A stretch of 64,000 nucleotides of DNA from Plasmopara viticola (GCA_001695595.3 MBPM02000025.1:62001-126000); one strand, 5' to 3'; shown: positions 1 through 10,322, counted from the first letter of the stretch. The notes: generated from the letters alone by a model not told the origin. Program-made: numbers and translations.

Positions 1-658
1 TACCACCGTCACAAGTAAAGAACTCATGAGGAGCGATCGGTTTAGTGAACATGTAGTCGTCATTTATTTGCATGAAAATGTCGGAGAGACCAGGAATCAG
101 GTATAAAAATTGCTCAATGACGTGCGTATTAAAAGACGGCAGAAATTCCTTGGCGTAGTCGGGAAAAAGGTCGTCCTGATTAATTACCTTGATACGAGGA
201 TTGTCCATGTCAAGCCATTCTGGAATGTGACCAGGAGTTACAATATATATCTGGCCTGTGTGCCATGGCACGTGCTTCTCTAGCGAGCGAATAGAAAACT
301 TAAGCTCGCCAATCTCTCGGTCGCGCGATCCGCCCACGGCCTTTTTGCCGCCAGCCTTCTCCCGAATTTGGCGATAGCAGGGCTGGCTACCATTGACCCA
401 TGTATAGACGATGGACATGCGGCGCAATTGTTCAAAGTTCTTAATTTGACACTTTCCTGGCCACTGATCCATGACGACTTTTAGGTTATAGCGCTTATCC
501 TCTTCGTCCGACAGCTTGTCGTACGTGTAAGGAGTCGGAGTCTTGGTAAGCAGAAACACAACGAGTAGTAGCGCACCACACGCGATCATCATGACATACT
601 TGAGGTTACGCTGGTGGCTGAGCGCCATCCGCATACGCACACCGGTCGCAGTCTTCAT
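1..658 (-). CDS. Stealth-family UDP-GlcNAc-1-phosphotransferase-like protein, N-terminal part
   Basis: Reading the minus strand from the ATG at 656-658 gives 219 codons open to the left edge, so the gene is cut off by the window. Residues about 21-38 form one hydrophobic segment near the N-terminus, a type II Golgi-style signal anchor. Residues 82-90 read MSIVYTWVNG, the Stealth conserved region 1 signature. Residues about 113-219 match conserved region 2, with ELKFSIRSLEKHVPW, the P-rich IPEWLDMDNPRI stretch, LPSFNTHVIEQ, IPGLSD and the INDDYMF acidic motif. In animals this family includes GNPTAB, which transfers GlcNAc-1-phosphate to lysosomal enzymes; microbial members make phosphodiester-linked glycans. 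The substrate here cannot be told from half a protein. The later conserved regions lie outside the window. The ATG is preceded by TTTCATTAAATC, which could be an initiator-like element. Confidence 0.88.
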   Translation of the reverse strand, partial: MKTATGVRMRMALSHQRNLKYVMMIACGALLLVVFLLTKTPTPYTYDKLSDEEDKRYNLKVVMDQWPGKCQIKNFEQLRRMSIVYTWVNGSQPCYRQIREKAGGKKAVGGSRDREIGELKFSIRSLEKHVPWHTGQIYIVTPGHIPEWLDMDNPRIKVINQDDLFPDYAKEFLPSFNTHVIEQFLYLIPGLSDIFMQINDDYMFTKPIAPHEFFTCDGG

Positions 659-1109
659 CTGCCCAAGATTTAATGAAAGTGTGACCGTACGAGTCAGAAA
701 TTATTTTCATGCACAGCATCGTGATTTGCGTGAATATTTTAAGTGAGTAGGGCTGGGGCTAAGCAATAGATTTTACAGGAGTCAGCACCTGATGCTACGT
801 GTCCTCCTTACACGCTGCCCCATCTGGCAGCTATGTGGCTATCTAAGCCATAAATTTTTTAATCAGGGTGTCGATGTGTCGACGAGCCGCAACGCGGCGA
901 CGCTGTCCAAATGTGCTGCTTCTTGATGGTCGTCTTGACGAATCTGTAGCATGGACGATCTTATAGCCTATGGTTTATTAAGCATTTTATACCACGTCTT
1001 GCTAAACGCGTAGGGAATAGTGACATAAGAAGCCGACTAGGTTGGCATTGTCTTCGTTTTCGGCAATAAAATAAAATTTGTCAGCAACTTGAAATCTTTA
1101 CACGACATC
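659..1109. other. Intergenic region upstream of the Stealth gene
   Basis: No ORF with coding character is visible. The part next to 658 presumably holds the 5' UTR and promoter of the minus-strand Stealth gene. Nothing else is recognised. Confidence 0.5.
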
Positions 1110-1114
1110 AGGCA

Positions 1115-1294
1115 ATGCCAGTCTTACAAACTCTTCAAGTCTTTGAACTTGAAGAGTCTGATAATTTTTTTATAAAAAATAATTCAATATTTGTTCAAGT
1201 TTTGATATCAGTTTATAACAAAAACGAAAAAATTGAAGTACAAAAAACTCGTATTTTTGAACATCATTGCCTAAGAGAATTATTACTTTTTTAA
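1115..1294 (+). CDS. Small AT-rich ORF, 59 residues, mitochondrial-type
   Basis: The ATG at 1115 opens 59 codons and stops at TAA 1292-1294. The product is rich in Phe, Asn, Lys, Ile and Leu, as expected from AT-rich organelle DNA, and contains the stretch KIEVQKTRIFEHH. I do not recognise the protein. It sits 70 bases upstream of the tRNA-Lys-like sequence on the same strand, so it is probably the tail or whole of a mitochondrial reading frame carried along in the transferred block. If so, it is unlikely to be expressed in the nucleus. Confidence 0.35.
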   Translation: MPVLQTLQVFELEESDNFFIKNNSIFVQVLISVYNKNEKIEVQKTRIFEHHCLRELLLF

Positions 1295-1364
1295 TCAAAA
1301 GTTTCTACAATTTAATTTTTTTTTGTAGTAATCAATTAAATGAATTTAAAACTAATTCTTAAAC

Positions 1365-1429
1365 AAGTGTATAGCTCAGTTGGTCAGAGCACCGGACTTT
1401 TAGTCCGATGGTCTTGAGTTCGACACTTA
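1365..1429 (+). pseudogene. Degenerate tRNA-Lys (UUU), mitochondrial-type
   Basis: The D arm GCTC-AGTTGGTCA-GAGC is intact. The anticodon arm is CCGGA-CTTTTAG-TCCGA, giving anticodon TTT (Lys), with the outermost stem pair broken (C-A). The 5' acceptor strand AAGTGTA can pair with the bases ACACTT at 1423-1428. These follow directly after TTCG of the T loop, so the rest of the T loop and its 3' stem, roughly eleven bases, is missing. The tRNA cannot fold normally and is called a pseudogene. Confidence 0.6.
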
Positions 1430-1434
1430 TTTAA

Positions 1435-1507
1435 GGGGATATATTTCAATTGGTAGAAAGTATGTTTTGCAAATATAAGGTTATCGGTTCAAATTCGGTT
1501 ATTTTCA
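1435..1507 (+). tRNA. tRNA-Ala (UGC), mitochondrial-type, probably a transferred copy
   Basis: All arms can be drawn over 73 bases. The acceptor is GGGGATA with TATTTTC and discriminator A. The D stem is TTTC/GAAA around AATTGGTA. The anticodon stem is TATGT/ATATA around TTTGCAA, anticodon TGC at 1468-1470. The T stem is ATCGG/TCGGT around TTCAAAT. No CCA is encoded. Three successive acceptor pairs are G-U, as if C had become T at three positions. AT-rich arms and close neighbourhood to another tRNA-like sequence point to a mitochondrial origin. Whether it is still transcribed is unknown. Confidence 0.6.
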
Positions 1508-1510
1508 GAT

Positions 1511-3009
1511 GATTAAGATGAATGAGTCCTCCTCGCAGGTGATACGTTAGCTACTCGATAAAAAAAACATGTATCACGATGAAGCGCTCGGCAGACCGTC
1601 AAATGACCCGATAAATGGGATGTGGCGTCGAAAAGGAATGGCTGACAAAATCGGTAGGTACAGTCATATTGATCCGTGATGAAAAAAAATGAGTAATCGG
1701 CCTATATTACAAACTCGTAAAAAAATTCATTAAGTGGTGATTAATTAAAAAATCCGATCTACTTGAAGAATTCCAAGCATCGCAAGAGCGACAATCGCGT
1801 AGCTCGATTGGATCAAGCATGTCCACCATATTCTACTTAAGCAGTAAGGCATCCATATTCGACTTACGTAATTATCACCCACTTTCTATCTAAGTATTAG
1901 GTTACATAGTCGGGCATAAGGTTCACATCGCACGTACGTATGCGTGGAAGCTTAATTTAAAGTCACTTCACAAGAAAGTCCTTAACAGGGGATGGTATTA
2001 AAAACAAAGTAGCGCCTTATACTACTCTATTATGGGCTACACAGGCAACTGCTGCCCTATAGTTGATCCCATAAATGCTTGTAATGCAAAAGTTTCATCT
2101 CCTGCTAAAATACACATGTCGCTTTTTCGCGTAAGATTTATTGGTCAAAGGCCTGGTCTAGGTGTCTTGAGTAGACCTTGAAAGACGACGAATACTCTTC
2201 AAAGCGGCTTTGAACATATATTGCAAAAGTATGCCCAAGCAAAGCACGCGGCGGACGCAAGACTTTGATGGCCGACCGCTCAACCTCGTGCAGCGAAACT
2301 TCGGTGAGTCATGTATACACTCTTGATGTACGTACCGCTCTTTTTAAAGCAATAACATACCCATAAGAATAAAAAATATTGAATTTGCTCGCCTCTTTTC
2401 ATCAATAAAAGACGTGAAGACGTCTTGAAAAGATTTAAAAGGGGTAACCAAGTTTTGTTCATCAGGGGTGACTAAGTTTTGCTGAAGGGACCGAGTGCCA
2501 AATATGCTTAAGGTAGCACTCTTATGTCGATAACAGAAATTTACATGTGGGTATTTTAGCTTCACCGTGTGCAAATTGCAAAGTTGTTCAGGCGGGGAAT
2601 CTAAGTTTCTAGAACAAAGTTGGTAGTGTAATACCTCCATGCTAAACGCAGCCATAGCAGAGGGTATTGCTTTACTTGGCAACATTAATGTCCACTGGGT
2701 TTGACCAAGTCAGTGGGATCATATCTGGGTACTGTATGCCGGAGAGAGTAGTTTTTAATGTACTAGGCTGCCGTTTTGTTAGGCTATCCACTAACACAGT
2801 CATCTCGACTTGTTTAAGCAGTAAGGAGACCATCGCACCATATAAGTTTTCGATACATTTACAAAGCTTTTGCTTCGTAGACAATGAAGCGTGGACACTG
2901 GAAAAATATAGAAAATGCTCGTTGGAGAATTCATTGATGTTACTTCACATGCTCCTAAGACACAAATCACTAAGGTAAAGTTGAAATATGGGAAAGCTTA
3001 CGGCGCTTT
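1511..3009. other. Non-coding stretch left of the Copia element
   Basis: No ORF here resembles a known protein. A short imperfect tandem duplication lies at about 2440-2486 (GGGGTAACCAAGTTTTG followed by GGGGTGACTAAGTTTTG). The sequence next to 3010 is the insertion target of the Copia element. Otherwise nothing is recognised. Confidence 0.5.
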
Positions 3010-3014
3010 GTTTG
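3010..3014. repeat. Target-site duplication, left copy (GTTTG)
   Basis: GTTTG at 3010-3014 matches GTTTG at 7364-7368 on the other side of the Copia element. Five bases is the usual duplication length for Copia integrase. The match could be read as six bases (GTTTGA), because the element's left end also starts with A. Confidence 0.7.
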
Positions 3015-3159
3015 AATTGAAAATGTTACTTGGGCACTAGTTGGCAAATTGCAAAAGTGAAAATATTTATAAGTGCTAATTTTAAGTAGTCATCAACTGA
3101 TTGCAGATACCGGTACTTACCGATATGTAGTTGCTGGTCGAGGCGTCGATTCTCCAACA
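3015..3159 (-). repeat. Copia 3' LTR
   Basis: This direct repeat matches 7219-7363. Read on the minus strand it starts TGTTGGAGAATCGACG. The conventional right-hand end would be AACA (3024), but homology between the copies continues for nine more bases (TTTTCRATT). Only that longer version puts the GTTTG duplication directly against the element. The two copies differ at two positions in the 136-base core and one in the extension. At 136-145 bases this is a short LTR for a Copia element. Confidence 0.88.
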
Positions 3160-6100
3160 CTCCCACTCGACTCGTCAGCACTTAACGACTTGATGCCCAA
3201 CTTGTTCCGGAGATTTTGAAACTGCACAGCGCTGATTGGCTTGGTCATCATGTCGGCCATCATGTCGTTTGTTGAGCAATACTGCAACACCACTTGGTCA
3301 TCTTCTCCCTTTTCACGAACGAAATGATAACGAATGTCGATGTGCTTAGTGCGCTTGTGAAATTTCGGGTTCTTGGCCAATGCAATGGAGCCCTGATTGT
3401 CCTCGTAAACTGTAACCGCTTCATCAGTTGTCAACTCACCCAATTCGCACAAGAAAGCCTTTAGCCATACAGCCTCTTGTGTTGCCTCCGACAACGCCAT
3501 GTATTCAGCTTCAGTAGATGACAGCGCCACCGAACGTTGCTTCTTGCTTCTCCAGCTGATGCGTCCGCCGTTCATCATAAACGCATAGCCGCTCGTGCTT
3601 CTTCTTGTTGCAATATCTCCAGCCCAATCTGCATCCGTGAAACCTCGAAGTCCATCATCGCAGCCCGGTTGGAATTCTATACCATGTGTCCTTGTCCCTT
3701 GAATGTACCTGAACACCCGCTTGAGTGCTTGCCAATGAGTCGGACATGGATCTGCCGCAAATTGGCTGAGTACTCCCACTGCTGCCGCGAGGTCTGGTCG
3801 AGTACATACCATGAGATACATGACGCACCCTACTGCATTTCGATAGGGGACTCCAGCCATGGTCACGTCGTGCTTACAACCGTCTTCACACATATTCTTT
3901 GTCAGTTTGAGGCCCGGATCTTGAGGTGTCTTGACCGGGTTACTGGCATCCATCTTTAAATTGTGCAAAATGTCACTTGCAAACTTATTCTGTCGCATCG
4001 AAATAACTCCACTTGTCTTGTCTTGCTCAGTTTCAATTCCGAGGAAAAACTTGAGCTGGCCCATATCAGTCATCTCGAATCGATTACTTAATGCTTGCTT
4101 GGTATCTTGTAGAATCTTGACACTGCTGCTTGCGAGCACTAAATCATCAACGTAAAGAGCCACAAAGATCATGGCTTGGTCGTTTCGCATCAAGTAAATG
4201 CAGTGGTCTGACTCACACTTCTTGAACCCAAGCTTAAGCATGAACTCGTCGATGGTCTTGTTCCACATGCGAGGTGACTGTTTCAGGCCGTATAGTGACC
4301 GCTTGAGCTTGCAAACAAAATCCGGGTGCTCTTGATTCACAAAGCCGTCCGGTTGCTCCATGTATATGTCTTCATCCAACGGTCCGTTAAGGAACGCTGT
4401 CTTGACGTCCATTTGATGCAGTGTAAGGCTGTATTTGGCAGCAAGACTAAACAGGATCCGAATCGATGTGAGCTTCGCCACCGGTGCAAACGTTTCATCA
4501 TAGTCAATGCCGTACTTCTGTGAGAAGCCTTTAGCAACAAGACGAGCCTTAAACCTTTTAACTTCCCCGTCTTGATTCTCTTTCACGCGAAAAACCTATC
4601 TGCATCCAATCGCCTTGCGTCCTTTTGGCAATGGTACAATCTCCCAAGTTTGATTTTTATGCAGGAACTTAACCTCCGAGTCACAGGCTTCCTTCCACTT
4701 TACAGCGTCACTGGATTCCATAGCCGACTTGAATGAAATCGGCATTTCTCCCACTGAATCCATGACGTAGGCCGCCTCAACATTGAAGCAGTCTTGTGCT
4801 GCTGCCGACATCTCTTTAAGTCCACGACCTTTGCTGAAGATTGTATGCCGCTTAATTCTTGGAATTTCTGTTGCTTTCTCGAGCGATTCATTTCGTTGGT
4901 GACGTTTCCTGCCCACCTCAATGTCAACATCGGAAGAAGTTGCCCCTTCTTCTTCTGATTCTTCATCAGTTTCTTCGACATCTTCGATGACAACCTCTTC
5001 ATTGCAGTGATCACGCTTCCCAGTATCAAAGACCATTTCCATAAACCTGGCATCGCGACTGACTAGCACACGACGAGTTTGTAGATCCTCAAAACGATAC
5101 GCTTTTTCATGCTCGGAATAACCGATAAAGCGGCAGCGTTCCGACCTTGCATCAAGTTTGGTGCGTTTTTCTTTGGGAACCGTGACAAATGCGTGGCAAC
5201 CAAACACCTTAAGGTTTGCCAGCAAAGGCTTTTTACCGGTCCAAATTTGGTGAGGTGACTTGTCGTGAGAAACAGCGCGTGTAGGACAACAACTTCGTAC
5301 GAATGCAGCGGTCATAACTGCTTCGCCCCAGTAAATTTTTGGTAATCCAGCGTGTTCCATCATGCACCTCGCGCACTCAACCAACGTTCGATTCATGCGC
5401 TCAGCCACTACATTCAGCTGTGGTGTGTACGGCGGGGTGAACTTTTGAGCGATTCCCCGGTCACTGCAAAACTTAGCCATTCTGTGCGATGTATATTCTC
5501 CACCATTGTCACTGCGAAGCGACTTTACTCGATATCCGGTCCGCGTTTCAGCAAGCGCGACATATTCAGCAAACTTGGTAAAAACTTCGGATTTGTTGCG
5601 CAGCAAGTATACCGTGCAAAAGTGTGATTTGTCATCAATAAATGTGACGAAATATCGCTTTCCACTAAAAGTAGGCGTCCGCATAGGGCCACAAACATCA
5701 CTGTGGATGACCTCCAGCACTTGTTTCGCACGGTTAGGTGATGACTTGATGTAGCTTGTACGCGTTTGTTTGCCAAGCGAACATCCGTCACACGCCTCCC
5801 ACTGCTTAACAGACGCAATGTCAATACCAGTTCCATAGTTTTTCTTAACAATGGCATCCAATCTACTAAAGCCAATGTGACCAAGTCGAAGGTGCCAGAG
5901 GTACAAATTGGTGTCCCCATGGCATCCCGTCGAAGTTGTCACATTTGCCGTCTCAGCTGGAATTGGTGTCATGCAGAGCTTGAACAAACCCTTTCCTTCG
6001 CGAGCACCAAGCTGCCATCGCAAACCTTTTGCATTTGCAAAGCAACCATTTCGCTCAAATGTAACTGGTCCGACATACGTAAAACGGCTCACTGAAAACA

Positions 6101-6330
6101 AATTTCGCAGTAGTTTCGGAATGTGCCACACACGTGTAAGTACACCTTTCTTGATTCCACGTGGTGTTTGCATTGACATAACTATGTCACCCGTTCCAAC
6201 CGCTTGAACAATACCGTCATCAGCGAGGTGAACGTCCACCGGAGACATGACCTTGTAGTTGACATATACTCTTTCGAGTACGTCATATGCTGAGTTCACC
6301 CGAGTCTACCAGCCAAACACTGCTTGACTT
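3117..6330 (-). pseudogene. Copia pol: protease, integrase, reverse transcriptase, RNase H (broken)
   Basis: After the gag reading frame the protease motif WLVDSG appears near 6310. The frame then breaks; the expected QHMT context is readable one frame over, and a second shift near 6285 enters the long pol frame (6299-3117). The integrase zinc region reads LWHLRLGHIG with CDGC downstream. The integrase core shows HSDVCGP, SLRSDNGGEY and VAERMNRT, so the DDE acids are present. Pol then runs into reverse transcriptase but meets TAG at 4596-4598, where an IGCR-W-VFRVK context implies a former Trp codon. Beyond it are [21 protein letters not shown] (catalytic YVDD) and the RNase H stretches [24 protein letters not shown] and [11 protein letters not shown]. 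The frame ends at 3117, overlapping the 3' LTR. Confidence 0.92.
3160..3168 (-). other. Polypurine tract of the Copia element
   Basis: On the minus strand GAGTGGGAG lies directly before the LTR start TGTTGG. This is the position and composition expected of the primer for plus-strand DNA synthesis. The same nine bases precede the LTR remnant of the second Copia relic at 28323-28331. Confidence 0.7.
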
Positions 6331-7157
6331 GGTAGCACTTGTGTCACCACCCACCGAAAATAGAAAGTCGCTAGAAACATCTTCAATTTGTGCGACATTC
6401 ACACGCTGTGGCCTTTGCCGCTCCGCATTATCACGAATTTGCGCGGGACACTTGGCAATCCAATGACCTTGTTTCCCACAGTAATGGCAAGATCCACTTG
6501 TCTTCGCCTGCACAAGGCGTCCTTTGCGCTTGTTGTTATCATTAGCCATGAACGCTTGCCCTTGGTTGTGCGCGGCTCCATCGATGCCGCCACCCTGTTC
6601 CTTGCGCTTCATGTCTTCATGTAGTACTCGAGACGTCACGAGATCCCACGTCAATGAATCAGCACGTGACTCTAGTGCCGTGATGAGAAATTGGTACGAT
6701 TCACTCAAACTACTCAGAAGCGTGAAAACCAAGTCGTCCTCGCTAACCGGAGCCCCGATCGCATCAAGCTGCTCCGCTAGTGTCTTCAACTTGTTAATGT
6801 GCTGAAGCACATCATCACCTTCATCCATTGTTGCTGTCAGGAAACGTCAACGAAGGAAGAGTCGATTGGCGAGGCTCTTCTTCTCAAAATGTCCTTCGCG
6901 TCTTGACCATGTATCATGCGCACCAGTCGCAGAACGAACCAGTGGCAGCTGCGAATCTTCCATCGCGAGACAGTTGATCGCAAGCGCCATGCGTGAATTC
7001 CTCTTATAGATTCCTTGGTCCAGCGAAGTGATGCATTGCTCCAAATTAATCTCGCCACTTGCCACGTCCCACAGATCTTTCTCCTCCAACACCATCTGCA
7101 TCTTGAATTTCCAGTTGTGGAAGTTGGTGCCGTCCGGCTTGGCGTAGACGCGTCCAT
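6283..7157 (-). pseudogene. Copia gag (frameshift plus nonsense)
   Basis: The likely start is the ATG at 7155-7157 (MDASTP). Within about 20 bases the frame must shift by one base to reach the conserved gag start KPDGTNFHNWKFKMQMVLEE, so one base appears to have been lost. The shifted frame stops at an in-frame TGA (6847-6849) between NRLFLR and RFLTATMDEG, consistent with CGA changed to TGA. It resumes as MDEGDDVLQHINKLK and continues through the gag core. The zinc knuckle CHYCGKQGHWIAKC (Cx2Cx4Hx4C) lies near 6470. Gag packages element RNA into virus-like particles; this copy would not make an intact one. Confidence 0.85.
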
Positions 7158-7202
7158 AGTGGCGAAGGCAGAATCAGGGGGCGGGAAGGCAGAGTCGGCG
7201 GG

Positions 7203-7220
7203 GCTTGGGCTCATAACCAA
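7203..7220 (-). other. Primer-binding site matching the tRNA-iMet anticodon arm
   Basis: On the plus strand 7205-7220 reads TTGGGCTCATAACCAA, which resembles the anticodon stem-loop of initiator tRNA-Met, including the CAT anticodon and its loop. The minus strand, used as element RNA, is therefore complementary to it, and the site abuts the 5' LTR. Drosophila copia and relatives prime from an internal fragment of tRNA-iMet cut in the anticodon loop rather than from the tRNA 3' end. This element appears to do the same. Confidence 0.7.
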
Positions 7221-7363
7221 TCGAAAATGTTACTTGGGCACTAGTTGGCAAATTGCAAAAGTGAATATATTTATAAGTGCTAATTTTAAGTAGTCATCAA
7301 CTGATTGCAGATACCGGTACTTACCGATATGTAGTTGCTGGTCGGGGCGTCGATTCTCCAACA
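7219..7363 (-). repeat. Copia 5' LTR
   Basis: Direct repeat partner of 3015-3159, with GTTTG directly outside at 7364. The inner end runs straight into the primer-binding site. The differences from the other copy are GAATATAT against GAAAATAT, GGTCGGGG against GGTCGAGG, and one base in the end extension (CGAAAA against TGAAAA). Confidence 0.88.
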
Positions 7364-7368
7364 GTTTG
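7364..7368. repeat. Target-site duplication, right copy (GTTTG)
   Basis: This matches 3010-3014 exactly and directly abuts the TGTTGG end of the element. Confidence 0.7.
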
Positions 7369-10310
7369 ATCCCAGGTAGAGCGCACCTATTCATCTGTGA
7401 TCGTTTTTGCTTGGTAGCTACTTCATCCACCTTTATTCCAACAAAAGAGCATTTTTCTAAAGAATGATCGTTTACTTATAGTAGTAGTAGTAGTAGTAGG
7501 CGCAATTGCCGTGGATACCGGATCCTGTGCTTTTGGTTTTCTAGAGCATATACTCTATTTGTACAGATCTAACCTCGTGACGCATTTCACCTGCTTGACA
7601 CCGAAGAAAGCTGCATATGCAGTTTCTCTTAAAGTTCCACCGTGAGCTGTGCGTTCGACAGATGAGGAAAATTAGTACAATACATTCCCGAACTTTTATG
7701 AGGGTTTAGGAAGAAAGAGGGCTGTACCTTGTAGACTACGTGCGACCAGTTGTGAGAAAGTTATACAACATCTTGGATAGCCCTTTCTATTAATACTAAC
7801 ATGCACAGACGCAATAGAGCCACAACGAAGCGTATAATCATTCTTTTTGCAACTGCCGAGATGCTGTGCGGCCACAGGTACATCCTTTCTAGACACTTAC
7901 ATACACAATCGAGCCACAACTAGTTGTATATTCATTCTTTCAAGACGATGAGATAATTAACGGACAAAAACCCGTCCTTTCTAATCTTTTAGATGTCCAC
8001 ACATGCAACAGAACCACAACTAAATCGAGGAGCCGTGCAGTAGAAGATACAAGATTTTGATGAAAGACGGCTCATTTTTGTTGATCTCAGGAGATCTGAG
8101 TGTTTGCCAAATTTGATTCAAAGACTGATGTTTTTAATAAGGTGTATTTGTATCTATGCCATACCTCATTTCTTCGACATAAATGCAATAAATGGTAAGG
8201 CTTTTCTTTATAGTGCCAAATCTTGCAAAATTGGCAAGGATTTTTTCCTTTTTATGGGAGTGGCTATTGATTGCCTGTTGTGTTCACCGTTGCTAAAGTA
8301 GGATAGGTAAAGGCTATGGTACCACGAGCAAGACTCTCATACAGTGTCACGCAATCTACCGAACATAGAAAGTGTTGTATGTCATGTGTAATATGTTCGC
8401 CGACCAGAGCAACAGGGCATTGTTTTTTAAATCCGTATAAAGCGGCGTAGCTTATGCTTAGTGGGGAAATTCCACGCAGCCTGAGTTTTTAACTTACGCT
8501 TTCAACGGTTGCGAAGATAATGAACTAATTCATGTTATTACAGTGACGAGATTCGCAATGTATTTAATGCACGCAGCGTACGGGCGAAATGGCATGTGCT
8601 AAAGGCTATGGAGACCAACGCGTTTTTGCGCAAGACTAGATTATTCCTGATTGAATGCCAAATTGTTGTGTTACAGATAGACTAATGGGTTCCACCCACT
8701 ACGGGGTGTATTTTCTCATAACAAAGACTAATAATGGCTTCTTTGAGGCTTGCGATGAGTATAATTAGACTAAGCTTGAAGTCATTATAGGGAGGCATCA
8801 TTTTTAAACTTTTTAGTTGCATAAATGCTGACAACTTTTTGATTTAAATAATCTAAAGAATAATTCTAGTGTAAATTTTTTATCATACTATATATCAAAA
8901 TCATCTTTAAGCAATGTAATGCTTAATCAGTATATTAAATTATAGGTGTTAACAGGGAGTAAAAGGAGCCTAGCTCCGGCCTAGAGCCAATATAGAGCTT
9001 TGCGTTCGCCATATCGACAGGCAGTACCATATACATGCTTTGCGGTGGTCAAGCTCGTAAGATTAAAGCCATGTTGCACCGTGTATAAGCTATCGAGGTC
9101 GATAAATGTCACGCTTCTTGAGTATTGCAATTCATTTGTTGCTTGTAGCTCGACTTATGGAATAAAAGCTCAAATCAATATTTGACCGCTTAAACGTGAA
9201 GTCACTTCAAGTAATGAATTCAATGCAACAGAATCGGATCTACGGGAAATGCTCTTGAATTGCCCATTTAATAAAAGATTCCGATAATGTCCATTTGTGT
9301 TCATTTTGTCATTACTAGTACATAGCTTACAGAGAATTTTTAATGTAGAATATTATGGCGGGTGGTTGATTCAGCTTTCATTACTTTGTCCCATAACTGC
9401 AGCATGTACTTCCTATTACCTCTTTGGTGTGCCACTACTTTGCTCGATGTAAATGGTGCTTACATGCAGTGTGTAAATTATGTACTTAGATCTTATGGAC
9501 GCACACGTCATTGGAGTGCTCGTACAATTTTTATGTCTTGCTTCCAAAAAAAGAAATCTGCCAAGCCGCTCGTCGCGGTGATCATGTGGCGTAGGAATTT
9601 AAGTTTACAAAAAAGTTTTAGGTCATTATACTTCTACCTGGGTAAGCTCCAGCAATACTTTCCGAGCACGACCCGGACGTGAAAGACGTATTGCTGAGTA
9701 AATCTTGCGAAGCACTGCATTTTGATATACTTGTACCAGGTAGACAGTCTGTTTCGAGCGGAATGCAAGCTTACAAGGTGAACCTGGTGATGGTATACTA
9801 TTATCCTGGGCAATTACTACTAATGGATAGAACCTCGATGTATGATCAACGGGCATGTCGTCGGTATGCGTGGTTGAAGCTGATTACATGCGACTATCAA
9901 TACCTTGGCTCAACGTCCGACATCCACTATGGCATTGTGGCAAAACTTTACCACTTGTCGCATTGTCTTGTTGCTTGAAAATGCTGCTGCAGTGCTGTCT
10001 AATTGCCTTACAATTTGAGTGGCGCGGTGACAATATTATCACTTGGTAAAGGATTACCATCATGCTCTTGCAGGGCTCCACAATTTTGCAGCGGTAGCAA
10101 CAAATCGATTTGCTGTTGCTCGTCGATGCCGATACATGGCCGAGTTCCGGTGCAAGGTACGCAAAATGTCAAGAGTACATGCTCGTAGAGCAGTATCGTG
10201 CTCGACGTCACCAGTAGTATATTGTCAGATCTTACAATTCAGCCTTAATCCTTTTTATAACACTGCTACTTTGTACTCTTTGCTGCCTTTAGAACGACAT
10301 TTTTGTTCCT
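7369..10310. other. Degenerate non-coding stretch
   Basis: ORFs here are short and lack coding character. A TAG trinucleotide repeat is listed separately. A short plus-strand stretch near 9865-9900 reads VVEADYMRLS, which could be a worn Copia RNase H motif (EAEYMALS), but nothing around it supports this. Otherwise nothing is recognised. Confidence 0.5.
7479..7499 (+). repeat. Trinucleotide microsatellite (TAG)7
   Basis: Seven uninterrupted TAG units followed by G. It is non-coding here and a possible length-variable marker. Confidence 0.95.
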
Positions 10311-10322
10311 CAAAGCCTCTGA

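Larger units (their letters stand above)
1110..1510 (+). other. Probable nuclear insertion of mitochondrial DNA (NUMT)
   Basis: This block is much richer in A and T than its surroundings. It carries, on the same strand, a small AT-rich ORF and two tRNA-like sequences (Lys and Ala) only five bases apart. Closely spaced tRNA genes without encoded CCA, with AT-rich arms, in an AT-rich context are typical of organelle genomes. The damage in tRNA-Lys and the run of G-U pairs in tRNA-Ala fit decay after transfer to the nucleus. The exact edges are not defined; 1110-1510 is where the composition changes. The alternative is a chimeric assembly join, which cannot be excluded from sequence alone. Confidence 0.6.
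3015..7363 (-). mobile_element. Copia (Pseudoviridae-type) LTR retrotransposon, complete but disabled
   Basis: About 4.35 kb between two 145-base direct repeats and flanked by GTTTG duplications. On the minus strand the order is LTR, tRNA-derived primer site, gag with zinc knuckle, protease motif, integrase, reverse transcriptase, RNase H, polypurine tract, LTR. Integrase before reverse transcriptase is the Copia order. The two LTRs differ at only two places within their inner 136 bases, so the insertion is fairly recent. The coding region nevertheless carries at least five disabling lesions: a frameshift and an in-frame TGA in gag, two frameshifts around the protease, and a TAG in the reverse transcriptase. 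It cannot make its own full polyprotein and could only move with help from another copy. Confidence 0.93.

Noticed and set aside
543..746. Plus-strand 67-codon ORF
   Set aside because: It lies opposite the Stealth coding sequence, which has clear family motifs. It is a shadow frame.
9850..9990. VVEADYMRLS as a Copia RNase H trace
   Set aside because: It is only one short motif; the neighbouring DTD/DNQ and LTR marks of Copia are absent.
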